Notes: generated by a model from the sequence alone, not told the origin. DNA of 33,268 nucleotides from Candidatus Abawacabacteria bacterium RBG_16_42_10 (GCA_001773455.1 MEWR01000010.1:5037-38304); one strand, 5' to 3'; positions 1-9,405 are shown, counted from the first letter of the stretch. A program made the numbers and translations.

Positions 1-525
1 AGGGATAGTCACCAATGCCGGAAGAAAAGTACCGATTAAACTCCCTATCGTGGAGATGGCATACAGATTTCCCGCTTCTTGTCCCAACTCTTGATGTTTT
101 TTTGAATAGAGCTTGAGTACATACGGAGAAACCATGCCCATAGCGGTACAGGGCGGTAAAAAAAGAATAGTCGCTGATATGAGAGACAAAGAAAATACAT
201 TAGCATTCGGGATGTGCAAAAATAGGGCAAGTAAGAAGTTACTGACCCAAGGTAAAATGGCTAACCAAATACCTACTCCCAAGATCAAACCAAAAAGCAC
301 TCGCGCCTCAGGAAAACGGTCAGCTAATTTGCCTCCATAATAATACCCGAGGGATAATGCGAGCAAGACAACGCCAATAATGCTCGTCCACACAAAAAGT
401 GACGTGCCAAAGTAAGGAGCTAAGATGCGGGAGGCATTGATTTCTAGTGCCATTAAGCTGGTGCCGGAAATAAAAGCTGTCCACAAAAGTAAACGATGAG
501 AAGGAAGGGGTGGGGAGAAGAACAT
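1..525 (-). CDS. Fused MFS/spermidine synthase-like membrane protein, N-terminal part (runs off the window edge)
   Basis: Open reverse frame from ATG at 525 to position 1, absent from the ORF track because no stop lies in the window. Reads MFFSPPLPSHRLLLWTAFISGTSLMALEINASRILAPYFGTSLFVWTSIIGVVLLALSLGYYYGGKLADRFPEARVLFGL..., the typical N-terminal membrane signature of fused spermidine synthases. Confidence 0.8.
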   Translation of the reverse strand, partial: MFFSPPLPSHRLLLWTAFISGTSLMALEINASRILAPYFGTSLFVWTSIIGVVLLALSLGYYYGGKLADRFPEARVLFGLILGVGIWLAILPWVSNFLLALFLHIPNANVFSLSLISATILFLPPCTAMGMVSPYVLKLYSKKHQELGQEAGNLYAISTIGSLIGTFLPALVTIP

Positions 526-639
526 GGTAGTATTTTTGCTTGGCTCTATAGTACATTCCCTTGACTTCTTATGCTATACTCTTTTGCGTGACTCTTCTTT
601 GTTTTCGCGAATAAAGTACAAGTAATTTTTCTCTACAAA

Positions 640-835
640 TACCGCTTATAGGAGTTCGAATCGTCTTGGTCCTGTTGGAATACCCCGAAGGGGGCCCTTA
701 GTGCCGAGACTGAGGATTCCGCCTTGGATCTCCAGGGAAATAAGTCTTGTACTCAGCGCTTAGAGGGGTCTTTCAAAATGCGTAGCATTTTGCTTATTCT
801 TATCCTTATTCTTACGAACTTCGTAGGAATAAGAT
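640..835. ncRNA. Possible structured RNA / hairpin-rich intergenic region
   Basis: CUUAGUGCCGAG (697-708) can pair with CUCAGCGCUUAG (752-763), 10 of 12 including one GU. CCCC-GAAG-GGGG lies just upstream, followed by CAAAATGC-GTA-GCATTTTG (774-792) and a near-perfect 27-bp palindrome at 806-832. No family identified. Confidence 0.3.
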
Positions 836-909
836 CAAGATGGAGATGAAGAATAAGGTTTTTGTTATGTTTTTGTTCATAGTACAATCCTAATGTACTT
901 TTTGAGGCT

Positions 910-1776
910 ATGTCACTTTTTATTGCGTCCATTTGGCAATGGTTTGAGAATAATAATCGGGACTTACCTTGGCGAAGGACTCGCGATCCTTATGCCATTT
1001 GTGTGTCAGAATTTATGTTGCAACAAACACAGGTTGATCGCGTCATTCCCAAATATTTTCGCTGGTTAGAACTTTTCCCCACGTGGAAGTCTCTTGCTGA
1101 AACCTCTACTGCGCAAGTCATCAGTGAATGGTCAGGCTTGGGGTATAATTCGCGAGCTTTACGTTTGCAGAAATTAGCTCGGGCAGTGGTTGATAAGTAC
1201 CAAGGAATACTCCCCTCGGGAGAAGAAGATCTTTTGGATTTACCGGGCATTGGTCCCTATACCGCACGAGCCTTACAAGCCTTTGCTTTTGAAAAAGAAG
1301 TTACCGTTATCGATACCAATATTGAAAGAATCATGTTGCGTTATTTTTGGGCTAAGGCAGAACATGAAAGGACAGAACTAGAAAAAAGATTGCTAAAAGT
1401 AATTACCGACAAAGCAGCAAAACAGCATATCCCGTTCGCTCGTTATTTCTTTCAGGCATTGATGGATTTCGGTGCTCTTGTATGTAAAGCCAAACCTCAA
1501 TGTAGTATCTGTCCATTAAAAATGACCTGCAAAGCCTTTGCTGTGCAGAAATTTGTGGTGCATCGACCCAAGCAATCTCATTTTCCTCATTCCAAGAGAT
1601 ATTATCGTGGACAACTACTGCGCGAATTAAAAAATAAGCACAGAATTACCATTCATTCCCTCAGACAAGTTGATATTCAGAAATATTCTTGGTCGGAAAT
1701 TATTCAGAGTCTTCAGAAAGATGGACTTGTTGCTGTTCATGAGAAACCAGAGGAATATGTGACTCTACCCCAGTAG
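910..1776 (+). CDS. mutY: A/G-specific adenine glycosylase (MutY-type, short form)
   Basis: LPWRRTRDPYAICVSEFMLQQTQVDRVIPKYFRW, LDLPGIGPYTARALQAFAF...VIDTNIERIMLRYF (HhH-GPD with catalytic Asp) and a C-x6-C-x2-C-x5-C cluster (CKAKPQCSICPLKMTC). Confidence 0.92.
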   Translation: MSLFIASIWQWFENNNRDLPWRRTRDPYAICVSEFMLQQTQVDRVIPKYFRWLELFPTWKSLAETSTAQVISEWSGLGYNSRALRLQKLARAVVDKYQGILPSGEEDLLDLPGIGPYTARALQAFAFEKEVTVIDTNIERIMLRYFWAKAEHERTELEKRLLKVITDKAAKQHIPFARYFFQALMDFGALVCKAKPQCSICPLKMTCKAFAVQKFVVHRPKQSHFPHSKRYYRGQLLRELKNKHRITIHSLRQVDIQKYSWSEIIQSLQKDGLVAVHEKPEEYVTLPQ

Positions 1777-1799
1777 AAGGTATCCCTAACCTTAGCCTT

Positions 1800-1845
1800 A
1801 ACCTTAACCCTACACCTTAAATTGGGTATAGGGTTAGGGGTAAGA
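1800..1845. terminator. Probable bidirectional terminator / inverted repeat between convergent genes
   Basis: TAACCCTA (1805-1812) / TAGGGTTA (1829-1836) between the mutY stop and the znuB-like stop. Confidence 0.5.
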
Positions 1846-1846
1846 A

Positions 1847-2653
1847 TTAGGGTTTAACCACCAATCTATAGATATTACTCAGTATAAATATTCCCGTTCC
1901 CACAATAATCATTGTCGGTCCGCTGGGAGTATGCCCGTAGTAAGAAATAAAAAGTCCTAGGATAACCATCATTTCTGCGATGACCCATGAATAGACAAAG
2001 GATCTTGCCAGGTTTTTCGCCAAAATCAACGCTGAGGCTGCAGGAATAACCAGCAAAGCACTAAAAAGCAATATACCAATGACTTTGATAGTAACGGCTG
2101 TCGTTAATGCGAGAAGAACAACAAATAAATAATTGTACCTAGAAACATTAATTCCTTTTGTTTGTGCTATGTCTTTATCCACCACAGTCATGATGAATTT
2201 CCTGAAATTAAGCCAGAGAGTCGATAGTACCACTCCTGAAACAGTAATAGCTATCAGCATATCGAGGAATTGAACATTATTAATATCACCAAACAAATAT
2301 TCATTGAGTTCGATTTCTTCACCAAATATCATGATGCCCAGTGCCAAAAGTGATGAAAAGAATATTGCAAGATAAGTATCATTTGAAAGTTCGGATTTTT
2401 CCTGAAGCCAGGTGAGAATAAGTGCCAGAGCAACAGCGAAAGTAAAAATGGTAATAGTCGGATGTATTCCTATGAGGAGGCCAATGGCGATACCAGTAAA
2501 GGCCCCATGGGACAATGTGTCTCCGAGGAAAGACAACTTTTTCCCGACCACAAAAATACCAATTTGTGACGCAAGTAAGGCAATGCTCACTCCAACAATA
2601 AGTGCGTTAATAAAAGAAGTATCATTCATGGGAGTGATGATAGTGGGTATCAT
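1847..2653 (-). CDS. znuB: Metal (Zn/Mn) ABC transporter permease, ZnuB/MntB type
   Basis: Polytopic 268 aa protein with LSFLGDTLSHGAFTGIAIGLLIG and VIGILLFSALLVIPAASA motifs; overlaps the upstream ATPase gene. Confidence 0.85.
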   Translation of the reverse strand: MIPTIITPMNDTSFINALIVGVSIALLASQIGIFVVGKKLSFLGDTLSHGAFTGIAIGLLIGIHPTITIFTFAVALALILTWLQEKSELSNDTYLAIFFSSLLALGIMIFGEEIELNEYLFGDINNVQFLDMLIAITVSGVVLSTLWLNFRKFIMTVVDKDIAQTKGINVSRYNYLFVVLLALTTAVTIKVIGILLFSALLVIPAASALILAKNLARSFVYSWVIAEMMVILGLFISYYGHTPSGPTMIIVGTGIFILSNIYRLVVKP

Positions 2654-3308
2654 GAAAGAGATTTTGAAATTCCTTGCTTCTCATGACCAGGTTTGGTTTT
2701 CCGCGACAACAAACAGTCTGATTGAGACAAACAATTTGATCGGCCTGCCTTGCAACAGTATCTATATCATGTGAAATAATGATAATAGTCTTATTTTGAA
2801 TCTTTTCTTCTTCAATTATTTCCTGTAAATCACGGTCTGCTTGAGTGTCGATATTTGATGTCGGTTCATCCAAAATAATAATATCAGGGTCAGATGCGAG
2901 AGCTATGACGAGAAAGAGTTTTTGGGTTTCTCCACCGGAAAGTTTTTTGAGCTGTTGTCTTTTTTTATTCCCAAGCCCCAATTTTTGGAGCAAAGTATTT
3001 CCTTTGTCGGTATTTGCCTGATAGATAGCCAAAATCTCTTCTACTGTTATTGGAAATTCAAGAGGCAAAGTGGTTTTCTGTGGCAAATAACCAAATTGTA
3101 CTTTTGAAAGAAATGTGATTTTCCCCTTTGTGGGTTGCACCAAACCAAGAATTGCTTTAATGAGTGTAGTTTTTCCTCCGCCATTCGGTCCGACAAGTCC
3201 TATCGTTTCGCCACGATGTATATCAAAAGACACATCCTGAATAATAGATTTTCCTCCCAAGGAAATATCTACACCGCTGAGCTCGACAAGAGTTTCCGAC
3301 TTTTTCAT
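2622..3308 (-). CDS. znuC: Metal ABC transporter ATP-binding protein, ZnuC type
   Basis: Walker A GPNGGGKTTLIKAILG, signature LSGGETQKLFLVIAL, Walker B DIIILDEPTSNID; 32-bp overlap with the permease. Confidence 0.87.
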   Translation of the reverse strand: MKKSETLVELSGVDISLGGKSIIQDVSFDIHRGETIGLVGPNGGGKTTLIKAILGLVQPTKGKITFLSKVQFGYLPQKTTLPLEFPITVEEILAIYQANTDKGNTLLQKLGLGNKKRQQLKKLSGGETQKLFLVIALASDPDIIILDEPTSNIDTQADRDLQEIIEEEKIQNKTIIIISHDIDTVARQADQIVCLNQTVCCRGKPNLVMRSKEFQNLFHDTHYHHSHE

Positions 3309-3324
3309 GCTTTTTTCTTATGAC

Positions 3325-3897
3325 CTAAAACAGTGTTTGCTCAGGTTCGAAATGGAAATTCAGATTTATTGTAGCAATCTTGTCAATGCCGCGCATAGGA
3401 AATTTCAATTCGCCGTGTTCGAGAGCATGCAAATAGAGCTTGTGCGTGATCTCGACATCCTTGAGACAATATTTCTCCAAATCCGCAAAATTTCCCTCAT
3501 GATACCATCTTACCGCTTGCATACCATCGCCACCTTTGCCGATCCCTAGTGTAGCTTTGGCCACATTATCCAGGCTTACCCGGTGACTAGTGATTTTTAC
3601 TATCTCGGACATGATGTCCAGAGAGGGGAGTTTTCTCATATTCACTTCGGGAATGTAAGGCTGAAGCACGGCAAAATCGAAGTATTCAGTATTGAAGCCG
3701 ATAATGCGATCAACTCCTGTAATGAGTGGAATAATGTCTCGAATCTTTTCTTCTCTTAAACAGAAATATTTGTCAGTACGTGAATCATAGAGACCAGCAA
3801 CAGAGATGCCTAGGTCGCCAAGGTTACCTTTGCCACCAACTTCAAAAAAAGCTTTTTTCGTCTCTAAATCCAAAACAACATATGAATGGTTTAACAT
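3325..3897 (-). CDS. RNase H-like exonuclease-fold protein (YprB-type)
   Basis: VVLDLETKKAFFEVGG, IIGFNTEYFDFAVLQPYI and YCLKDVEITHKLYLHA match the DEDD exonuclease layout. Confidence 0.7.
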   Translation of the reverse strand: MLNHSYVVLDLETKKAFFEVGGKGNLGDLGISVAGLYDSRTDKYFCLREEKIRDIIPLITGVDRIIGFNTEYFDFAVLQPYIPEVNMRKLPSLDIMSEIVKITSHRVSLDNVAKATLGIGKGGDGMQAVRWYHEGNFADLEKYCLKDVEITHKLYLHALEHGELKFPMRGIDKIATINLNFHFEPEQTLF

Positions 3898-3918
3898 AGA
3901 TGAAGGTGAAAATGCGGA

Positions 3919-5187
3919 TTAGTTGTATTCGTGGACTATACTTCTGTTTTGCAATTCTCTTTTTACCCATAGAGCGGCACTGGAGGTACCCCAATATTGT
4001 TCAGGTAGTCTGGGCAGTATACGCCTCATTTCTATGAGATTTGCTTCAGAAAAAGTCCCGGAGATATTACCATGTTTCATTTGAGTCTCAATATCAGCGA
4101 TGATTTCTTTGTCATCATGATACTTTTTGCCTCGTTCATTCTTGATAATCCTCATAGCTATTTCGCACATGCTGTGTGTGGGAGATGACTTTTTCTCTTT
4201 TTCCTCCAATCTTGCCGCTGTAGTTGGGGAGCTTTCCGTTGTTACTTTTTCCTTCGCTTGTAACAGATCTCTTTCACGAATATTACTTTCTTGTTTTTGA
4301 GCGAGCGTGCTTTTTTGTTCAGTAAGTGAAAGAACAGAGAAATTCTCAGGATTTGTGCCACTGGGGAATTCACTATGAAGTTCTTTGTATTTTTGAAGTA
4401 GTGTTGCTTTCAAGGAAATTTCTGGATCTTCTTTTTTTTCTCTAACAATTACCAATTCACCCAAAGTCTTGAGCAGTTCATTCTTATGAGCGAAATTTCC
4501 ATTCCTAAATTTTTCCAACATACGATCTCGTTCTGAATCTCCTGGTATTTTTTGTAGAAGAAGTGTTTGGTATTTTTCATCCAATTCTTTCGCGTACGCC
4601 AGGTTCGCTGGCAGCATGGCGAGAAGCATGTGTAAGCGACCAAGTCTGCCTATATGAGTTCTGAAACCATTGATACTTGTAAGAACATAGGTGATTGCCA
4701 ATTCACGATCATGCTCGTTAAAGTAAATAGCATTGTCGCCATAAAAAGCTGTAAATTGATTTTTGAGCGACTCAATGACAGCTTTTTGTGCCTCTCTCTT
4801 GAGAGTAATGCGTTTTTCTTCTTGATGTAAATATTCAACAAGTTGTGCTTTGACTTGGAAGTCGCCATTCAAAAATTGTGTACGTAAAATGTCTTTACGA
4901 TCGAAAGCAATAGGCAAACTTCGAAGCAATCCAAAAAATTCTTTTCTCTGCCTTGCAGCAAAATTCACTGCTCGTTCACATATTTCGATACATTTTTTTT
5001 GTCTTTCAAGTAGCATTTCTGGTGATATGTTCTCACCGGTTGCATGGAAATAATTTTTGGCAACTACCTTGTCTTGATTGGAGAAAAAGTGATCATTCTT
5101 TTCATAAAACCGGGTAAAAGTCTTGGCCAAAATTGCCTGTTCTTGAGTAATGTCGCGATTTCTTTCCAATTTTCCTTTCATGTCCAC
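3919..5187 (-). CDS. Hypothetical helical protein with internal ~120-aa repeats
   Basis: Long ORF; FTRFYEKNDHFFSNQDKVVAKNYF and FTAFYGDNAIYFNEHDRELAITYV are related blocks, as are RTQFLNGDFQVKAQLVEYL and LEKFRNGNFAHKNELLKTL. Confidence 0.75.
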   Translation of the reverse strand: MDMKGKLERNRDITQEQAILAKTFTRFYEKNDHFFSNQDKVVAKNYFHATGENISPEMLLERQKKCIEICERAVNFAARQRKEFFGLLRSLPIAFDRKDILRTQFLNGDFQVKAQLVEYLHQEEKRITLKREAQKAVIESLKNQFTAFYGDNAIYFNEHDRELAITYVLTSINGFRTHIGRLGRLHMLLAMLPANLAYAKELDEKYQTLLLQKIPGDSERDRMLEKFRNGNFAHKNELLKTLGELVIVREKKEDPEISLKATLLQKYKELHSEFPSGTNPENFSVLSLTEQKSTLAQKQESNIRERDLLQAKEKVTTESSPTTAARLEEKEKKSSPTHSMCEIAMRIIKNERGKKYHDDKEIIADIETQMKHGNISGTFSEANLIEMRRILPRLPEQYWGTSSAALWVKRELQNRSIVHEYN

Positions 5188-5214
5188 TTAGAGTTAGAAT
5201 TTTGAATTCAGTGT

Positions 5215-5736
5215 TTAGTATTCAATCCCTTTTCTCGCAGCAACTCCTTTGTCAATATAATGTTTTATGGGTTTCATTTCTGTGACCAAATCAGCGAGAG
5301 CAATGATATCTGGATGTACATTCCGGCCCGTAAGTACCAGTTCGGTGGTACTCGGAACCGCTTTGATAAAGTCACAAACTTTCTGAACATCCAGCATGTT
5401 TAGCGCTACAGTAGAGTTAATTTCATCCAAGATCAAGAGATCATAATTCTTGGCTAATAGATCATGCGCAAGCGCCAGTCCGCGCTCTGCTTCTGTGATA
5501 TCTTTCGGTGTGATTGAAAACCGAAAAGTGCCGTCACTATTCCTTCTGTTGAGTCCCGTTGGATAAAATTCTAAGCCTAATTTTGTAAGCACATTTCTTT
5601 CTCCATAATTTTCTCCCCCTTTATCAAAATAGACGATAGCTACTTTCAGTCCCTGGCCAAAAGCGCGTATCGAAAGCCCCAATCCTGCCGTTGTTTTTCC
5701 CTTGCCCTTGCCAGTATACACTTGAATCATACACAA
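5215..5736 (-). CDS. cobO: ATP:corrinoid adenosyltransferase (CobO/BtuR type)
   Basis: IQVYTGKGKGKTTAGLGLSIRAFGQGLKVAIVYFDKGG ... DLLILDEINSTVALNMLDV ... ELVLTGRNVHPDIIALADLVTEMKPIKHY. Confidence 0.87.
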   Translation of the reverse strand: MCMIQVYTGKGKGKTTAGLGLSIRAFGQGLKVAIVYFDKGGENYGERNVLTKLGLEFYPTGLNRRNSDGTFRFSITPKDITEAERGLALAHDLLAKNYDLLILDEINSTVALNMLDVQKVCDFIKAVPSTTELVLTGRNVHPDIIALADLVTEMKPIKHYIDKGVAARKGIEY

Positions 5737-5915
5737 ATGTTATCATATGCGGATATTAACATGTGTGAAAAGATACGCCAAAAACAGTGAATAGGATAAG
5801 GATTAGTGAATAGGGCTTTTGTTCTTTTTTTAGAGACACGAACAAATCGAAGCCTACCAAAGAGACCTCTGGGGATTCAGAGTTCAGAATTTAAACTTAG
5901 AATTTAGAACTTTTC

Positions 5916-6971
5916 TTATTCCTTCGGTTTCTTAAACACTTTCATGGCTGCAGACTTCCCCAATTTTTGCATGATTTCCACTCGTGTTGCTTCGGTTTCT
6001 CGTTTAATAAGGATTTTGATCAATTCCTCTGCAGACATTTCTGGAGCAATTTTAGCGAATATAGACTCCTTTTTTTCTCGGGAAATCCTTTCCAAGAGCT
6101 TTTCGTCGAGCTCTGTCTGGGGAAAGTGTTGCATAAGTGACTTTACGATACTGAGTAATTCCTTGTCCGGATATTGAGTAAGTACAGACTTCGCCCATAC
6201 ATAATAATTGTCGCTAACAACAAGTTTAATGGCATTTTCAAAATCATGCATATCTTCCTTCTTTATTTCAAAATGAAGAAGATGGTCGAGTACACCCGCA
6301 ATCAACATTTCCATGGAACTTGTGAGCATTGTCTCAGCATCGGCGGTGTTGTTGTTTTCTTCGAGGTACTCCATATTTCTTTTCCCCATGTCGGTGACAA
6401 GCTCTTTTACCCTACTGCGAACTTCTTTATCCTTGCTCTTTGCCAGAAGCAATACTCTGCGCGCGCCCAATTGTTGCACCATATCATGCAAGATTGCCTC
6501 TGCGGCTATTCTCGAGATACCGGTATGAGAAATGATGGTTAGGGCAAATCCAGGAAAATTCTCAATAAGGGCTCTTTTCACTTCCGGTCGGAGTATACTT
6601 ATTGTCGTTGGACGTTGACTCACAGCTTCAATGGTATGACCAAGATCAGTGTGAAACTTTTCTTGAAGAGCATCTCTAGTCTCGTTTATTTCCGGGACAT
6701 TGAGATATGCAAGTTCATAAAGTGCATGTTCCTTTGCTGCTTTTACTCTTTCATCTTGTTTATGAAACTTTCTCTGCATCGGGTTTAAATGGGCGTTTGG
6801 ATCTGTTGGCAAAGGAATTTTGCCCAATGTGTCCATTTCAGCTTTCTCCGGTAGAGGAATTATGCCTTCAGGAGCTCTGGCAATAGGAGGAAGTTTCTCT
6901 ACTTCCGGCTTGAACTTGGGCTCGCTGGGCTTTCTCTCATGACTTGGCGTATGATTTGGTGTTGTTTTCAT
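5916..6971 (-). CDS. Hypothetical 351-aa helical protein with Pro-rich N-terminus
   Basis: Long ORF with protein-like composition; no recognised domain. Confidence 0.7.
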   Translation of the reverse strand: MKTTPNHTPSHERKPSEPKFKPEVEKLPPIARAPEGIIPLPEKAEMDTLGKIPLPTDPNAHLNPMQRKFHKQDERVKAAKEHALYELAYLNVPEINETRDALQEKFHTDLGHTIEAVSQRPTTISILRPEVKRALIENFPGFALTIISHTGISRIAAEAILHDMVQQLGARRVLLLAKSKDKEVRSRVKELVTDMGKRNMEYLEENNNTADAETMLTSSMEMLIAGVLDHLLHFEIKKEDMHDFENAIKLVVSDNYYVWAKSVLTQYPDKELLSIVKSLMQHFPQTELDEKLLERISREKKESIFAKIAPEMSAEELIKILIKRETEATRVEIMQKLGKSAAMKVFKKPKE

Positions 6972-7114
6972 AGAAATACTTCATAGTATTATACCTTTTT
7001 GTGGGTTTATTTGCCACTTCTTTATTAATCTCTTTGTCGCTTGGCAGTTACATAAAAATTAATCTTTGACTCCCTGTCAATTAATTACTATAATCAGTGC
7101 CAGTTAAGTAGCCT

Positions 7115-7762
7115 ATGTCAGCTCGTCTTCCCCACGTACGTTATCAATTACCGCCACTTACCAAGGAAATAGTTACAAGAGAGGTCAGTAGTGATACCTC
7201 GGTAAAAAGGGCGATACGAGCAAATATTGTTTTCCAGGCATCCGAGCGACATCCCGAAATGATATCTCTTTATTCACCCCAAGATGCTGGTTTGTTACTT
7301 CGTCATGCGATTTCTGCTGTCGAAGTATATCAGGAAACACTCGCAGTACGAGAGCTTGTAAATGATATTTACTCACCAGAGAAAACAAGCCAATTGAAAA
7401 AGTCATGGCAAAATTTACCTTCATTATCAGAAGAAGAACTTAAAGCTGCTTTTCAATTCTGGCATGAATTATCACTTGCTACCAGAAAGAATTTGCTATC
7501 GATTTGGTGGCGTTCGGAGATGGACGATCATAGAAATATCGTGGGCATTTCAGATAATTTCTTTACAAAAAAGCTACGTAATATTCATGAACAAAAAATG
7601 ATGAGGGCAATGGCAGAGAGAGTTTTGGAAAGTGTTTCATTGCTTCTGGATGATGGCGAATTTGATGAAGAATTTGTACACTACATCATCTGTCTTGCAT
7701 GGCGAGAAAGTATGATCCATCATGAATTACGAGATAAGCTCCCAGTTAACGAACAACGATAA
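7115..7762 (+). CDS. Hypothetical 215-aa helical protein
   Basis: Long ORF in a strand-consistent gap; its 3' end overlaps the convergent PolX-like gene by 17 bp. Confidence 0.65.
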   Translation: MSARLPHVRYQLPPLTKEIVTREVSSDTSVKRAIRANIVFQASERHPEMISLYSPQDAGLLLRHAISAVEVYQETLAVRELVNDIYSPEKTSQLKKSWQNLPSLSEEELKAAFQFWHELSLATRKNLLSIWWRSEMDDHRNIVGISDNFFTKKLRNIHEQKMMRAMAERVLESVSLLLDDGEFDEEFVHYIICLAWRESMIHHELRDKLPVNEQR

Positions 7763-9062
7763 CCATATTCGGCGTTATTCTGTTTCTTCGCATAAATCCT
7801 GCCAAGATCTCTTTTTTCCATTCGTCCATCTTTTTGATATGAGAGAGATCCAAAGCAAAAGGTTTTTGTTCGCGTGCGACGATTTGCCAAGTACCTGATG
7901 GTGGGATGATGTCCTTGATAATAAAGAGCGGTACTTTCTTCATTTTGTGAGCATTGCTGATTTCAGATATAAGCGCTGGATAATTTTCCCAATAATTATA
8001 AGGAATCTCTGTCAATTTTAGTTTGTTGGCATTTTTTTTAGGTTGTAAGTCTTTCACTTGTATCATGGAGGGAAAAGCATGTTCAGCGGCTTCTGCTACT
8101 TCGCCCTGATTGCGACCTAATTCCGGAGGAACATAATGGAGTCCCAAACTTTTGTAGACATCTTCTTCGGTTTTGCTGGCAATGTTCTTTGTTCCTTCGA
8201 AAACGCCGTATTCATTGAGTTTTAGGTCCAAGCTTTTTGCGATATTGCGAAGACGAATATTGTGCTCTTTGGAACCGGTAAAATACTGCAAAGCGGCGCC
8301 ATAACTGTTCGGTTCAACTACTCGAAGATCAACTCCCAATTTCCCATCGATAATAATCGAAGCTTTTGTCGGGCCCTGGGCAACAACCTTCGTAGTACCA
8401 GGGTAAGTGATAAAATGCTCAATTATGAGTTCGGGGCTGTCGGAAGTAGCTAACAAGTCCACATCACCGATGGTGTCTTCGAAGCGGCGAACCGATCCTG
8501 CGTATATAATGTGTTTACAATCTGGATATTTGCGTAGGTGGGTAACGAGCTTGTAGACCGTTGGGAAAACCGTAATCAGCGGCAGGCGATTACTTTCTTT
8601 TTTGAGACGTACTATAGCTTCACGAATCTTAGTGACGCTTTTTTCACCGAAGCGTTCGTATTCCTCCAATTTTCCGCTGTTTAAGACTTTTTCTAAATCA
8701 TTTAAATTCCGAACCTTAAATTTTTCAAAAAGTACTTTGGCAGTTTTCGGTCCTATATGCGGTATAGAGAAAACTTGTAAAAAACTTTCTGGATATTCTT
8801 TGAGATATTCCTCATATGCTTTTACATGACCTGTATTGAGAAATTCAACGATTTTTTCGCTGATAGCTGCGCCTATTCCCGAGACTCCAGTTATTTTTTC
8901 GTCTTTGACCAGGTCGGCAATGTCTTCTGTCATGCCTTGCAGTGTTCTGGAGGCATTTTGATATGCGATGATACGGAAATGATTTTTCCCCTCACCCTCC
9001 ATAGCTAAAATACGGCCGATATTGAGAAATATCTTGGTGAGTGAATCATTATTTGTAGGCAT
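7746..9062 (-). CDS. Family X DNA polymerase (PolX-like) with divergent, PHP-less C-terminus
   Basis: HhH motifs (ITGVSGIGAAISEKI, IPHIGPKTAKVLFEKF) and polymerase beta-type nucleotidyltransferase residues (AGSVRR..IGDVDLLATS; GVDLRVVEP; GSKEHNIRLR). No PHP His/Asp motifs in the C-terminus. Confidence 0.85.
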   Translation of the reverse strand: MPTNNDSLTKIFLNIGRILAMEGEGKNHFRIIAYQNASRTLQGMTEDIADLVKDEKITGVSGIGAAISEKIVEFLNTGHVKAYEEYLKEYPESFLQVFSIPHIGPKTAKVLFEKFKVRNLNDLEKVLNSGKLEEYERFGEKSVTKIREAIVRLKKESNRLPLITVFPTVYKLVTHLRKYPDCKHIIYAGSVRRFEDTIGDVDLLATSDSPELIIEHFITYPGTTKVVAQGPTKASIIIDGKLGVDLRVVEPNSYGAALQYFTGSKEHNIRLRNIAKSLDLKLNEYGVFEGTKNIASKTEEDVYKSLGLHYVPPELGRNQGEVAEAAEHAFPSMIQVKDLQPKKNANKLKLTEIPYNYWENYPALISEISNAHKMKKVPLFIIKDIIPPSGTWQIVAREQKPFALDLSHIKKMDEWKKEILAGFMRRNRITPNMVIVVR

Positions 9063-9067
9063 GCTGC

Positions 9068-9355
9068 TTAATTAAAGAACGATTCGATCTTGTCCTTGAT
9101 ACCGCTGATATCGGTAGATTGTTGGATTTCATTCACGGTACTTTGGAGAGCCTCTACCTGATGACCGATGAATTGATAGACATACCAGACAAGTACAGCT
9201 ATGACGATAAACGGTAAGGCATGGATAAAAAGACCAAACCAAAAACGCCTCGTTTCTTGGTGTTGCTTATGAATGTCTTGTTCCAATATTTTCCCAAGTA
9301 ATTCGTTGGTCGTTTTCTGCTCAGTAAGGAGCTCGTGCATATCGGAAGAAGCCAT
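9068..9355 (-). CDS. Small single-TM protein of unknown function
   Basis: 95 aa; hydrophobic FWFGLFIHALPFIVIAVLVWYVYQFI flanked by charged helices. Confidence 0.6.
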   Translation of the reverse strand: MASSDMHELLTEQKTTNELLGKILEQDIHKQHQETRRFWFGLFIHALPFIVIAVLVWYVYQFIGHQVEALQSTVNEIQQSTDISGIKDKIESFFN

Positions 9356-9405
9356 ACAAACTTTTATGTGTTTGTACTATAGCAAATGCCTCTTAAATAA
9401 TAAAA

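Noticed and set aside
45-556. ORF-track calls 45-230 (-), 113-340 (+), 320-556 (-)
   Set aside because: They overlap in other frames the open fused MFS/spermidine synthase-like CDS (1-525, -), which has coherent membrane-protein sequence.
1785-1860. CCTAACC/TTAGGG-rich tract resembling telomeric repeats
   Set aside because: Short, imperfect and located between convergent stops; best explained as an inverted-repeat terminator.
1847-3308. Functional link between ZnuBC-type transporter and the zinc-ribbon array
   Set aside because: About 9 kb apart with unrelated genes between; speculative without expression or conservation data.
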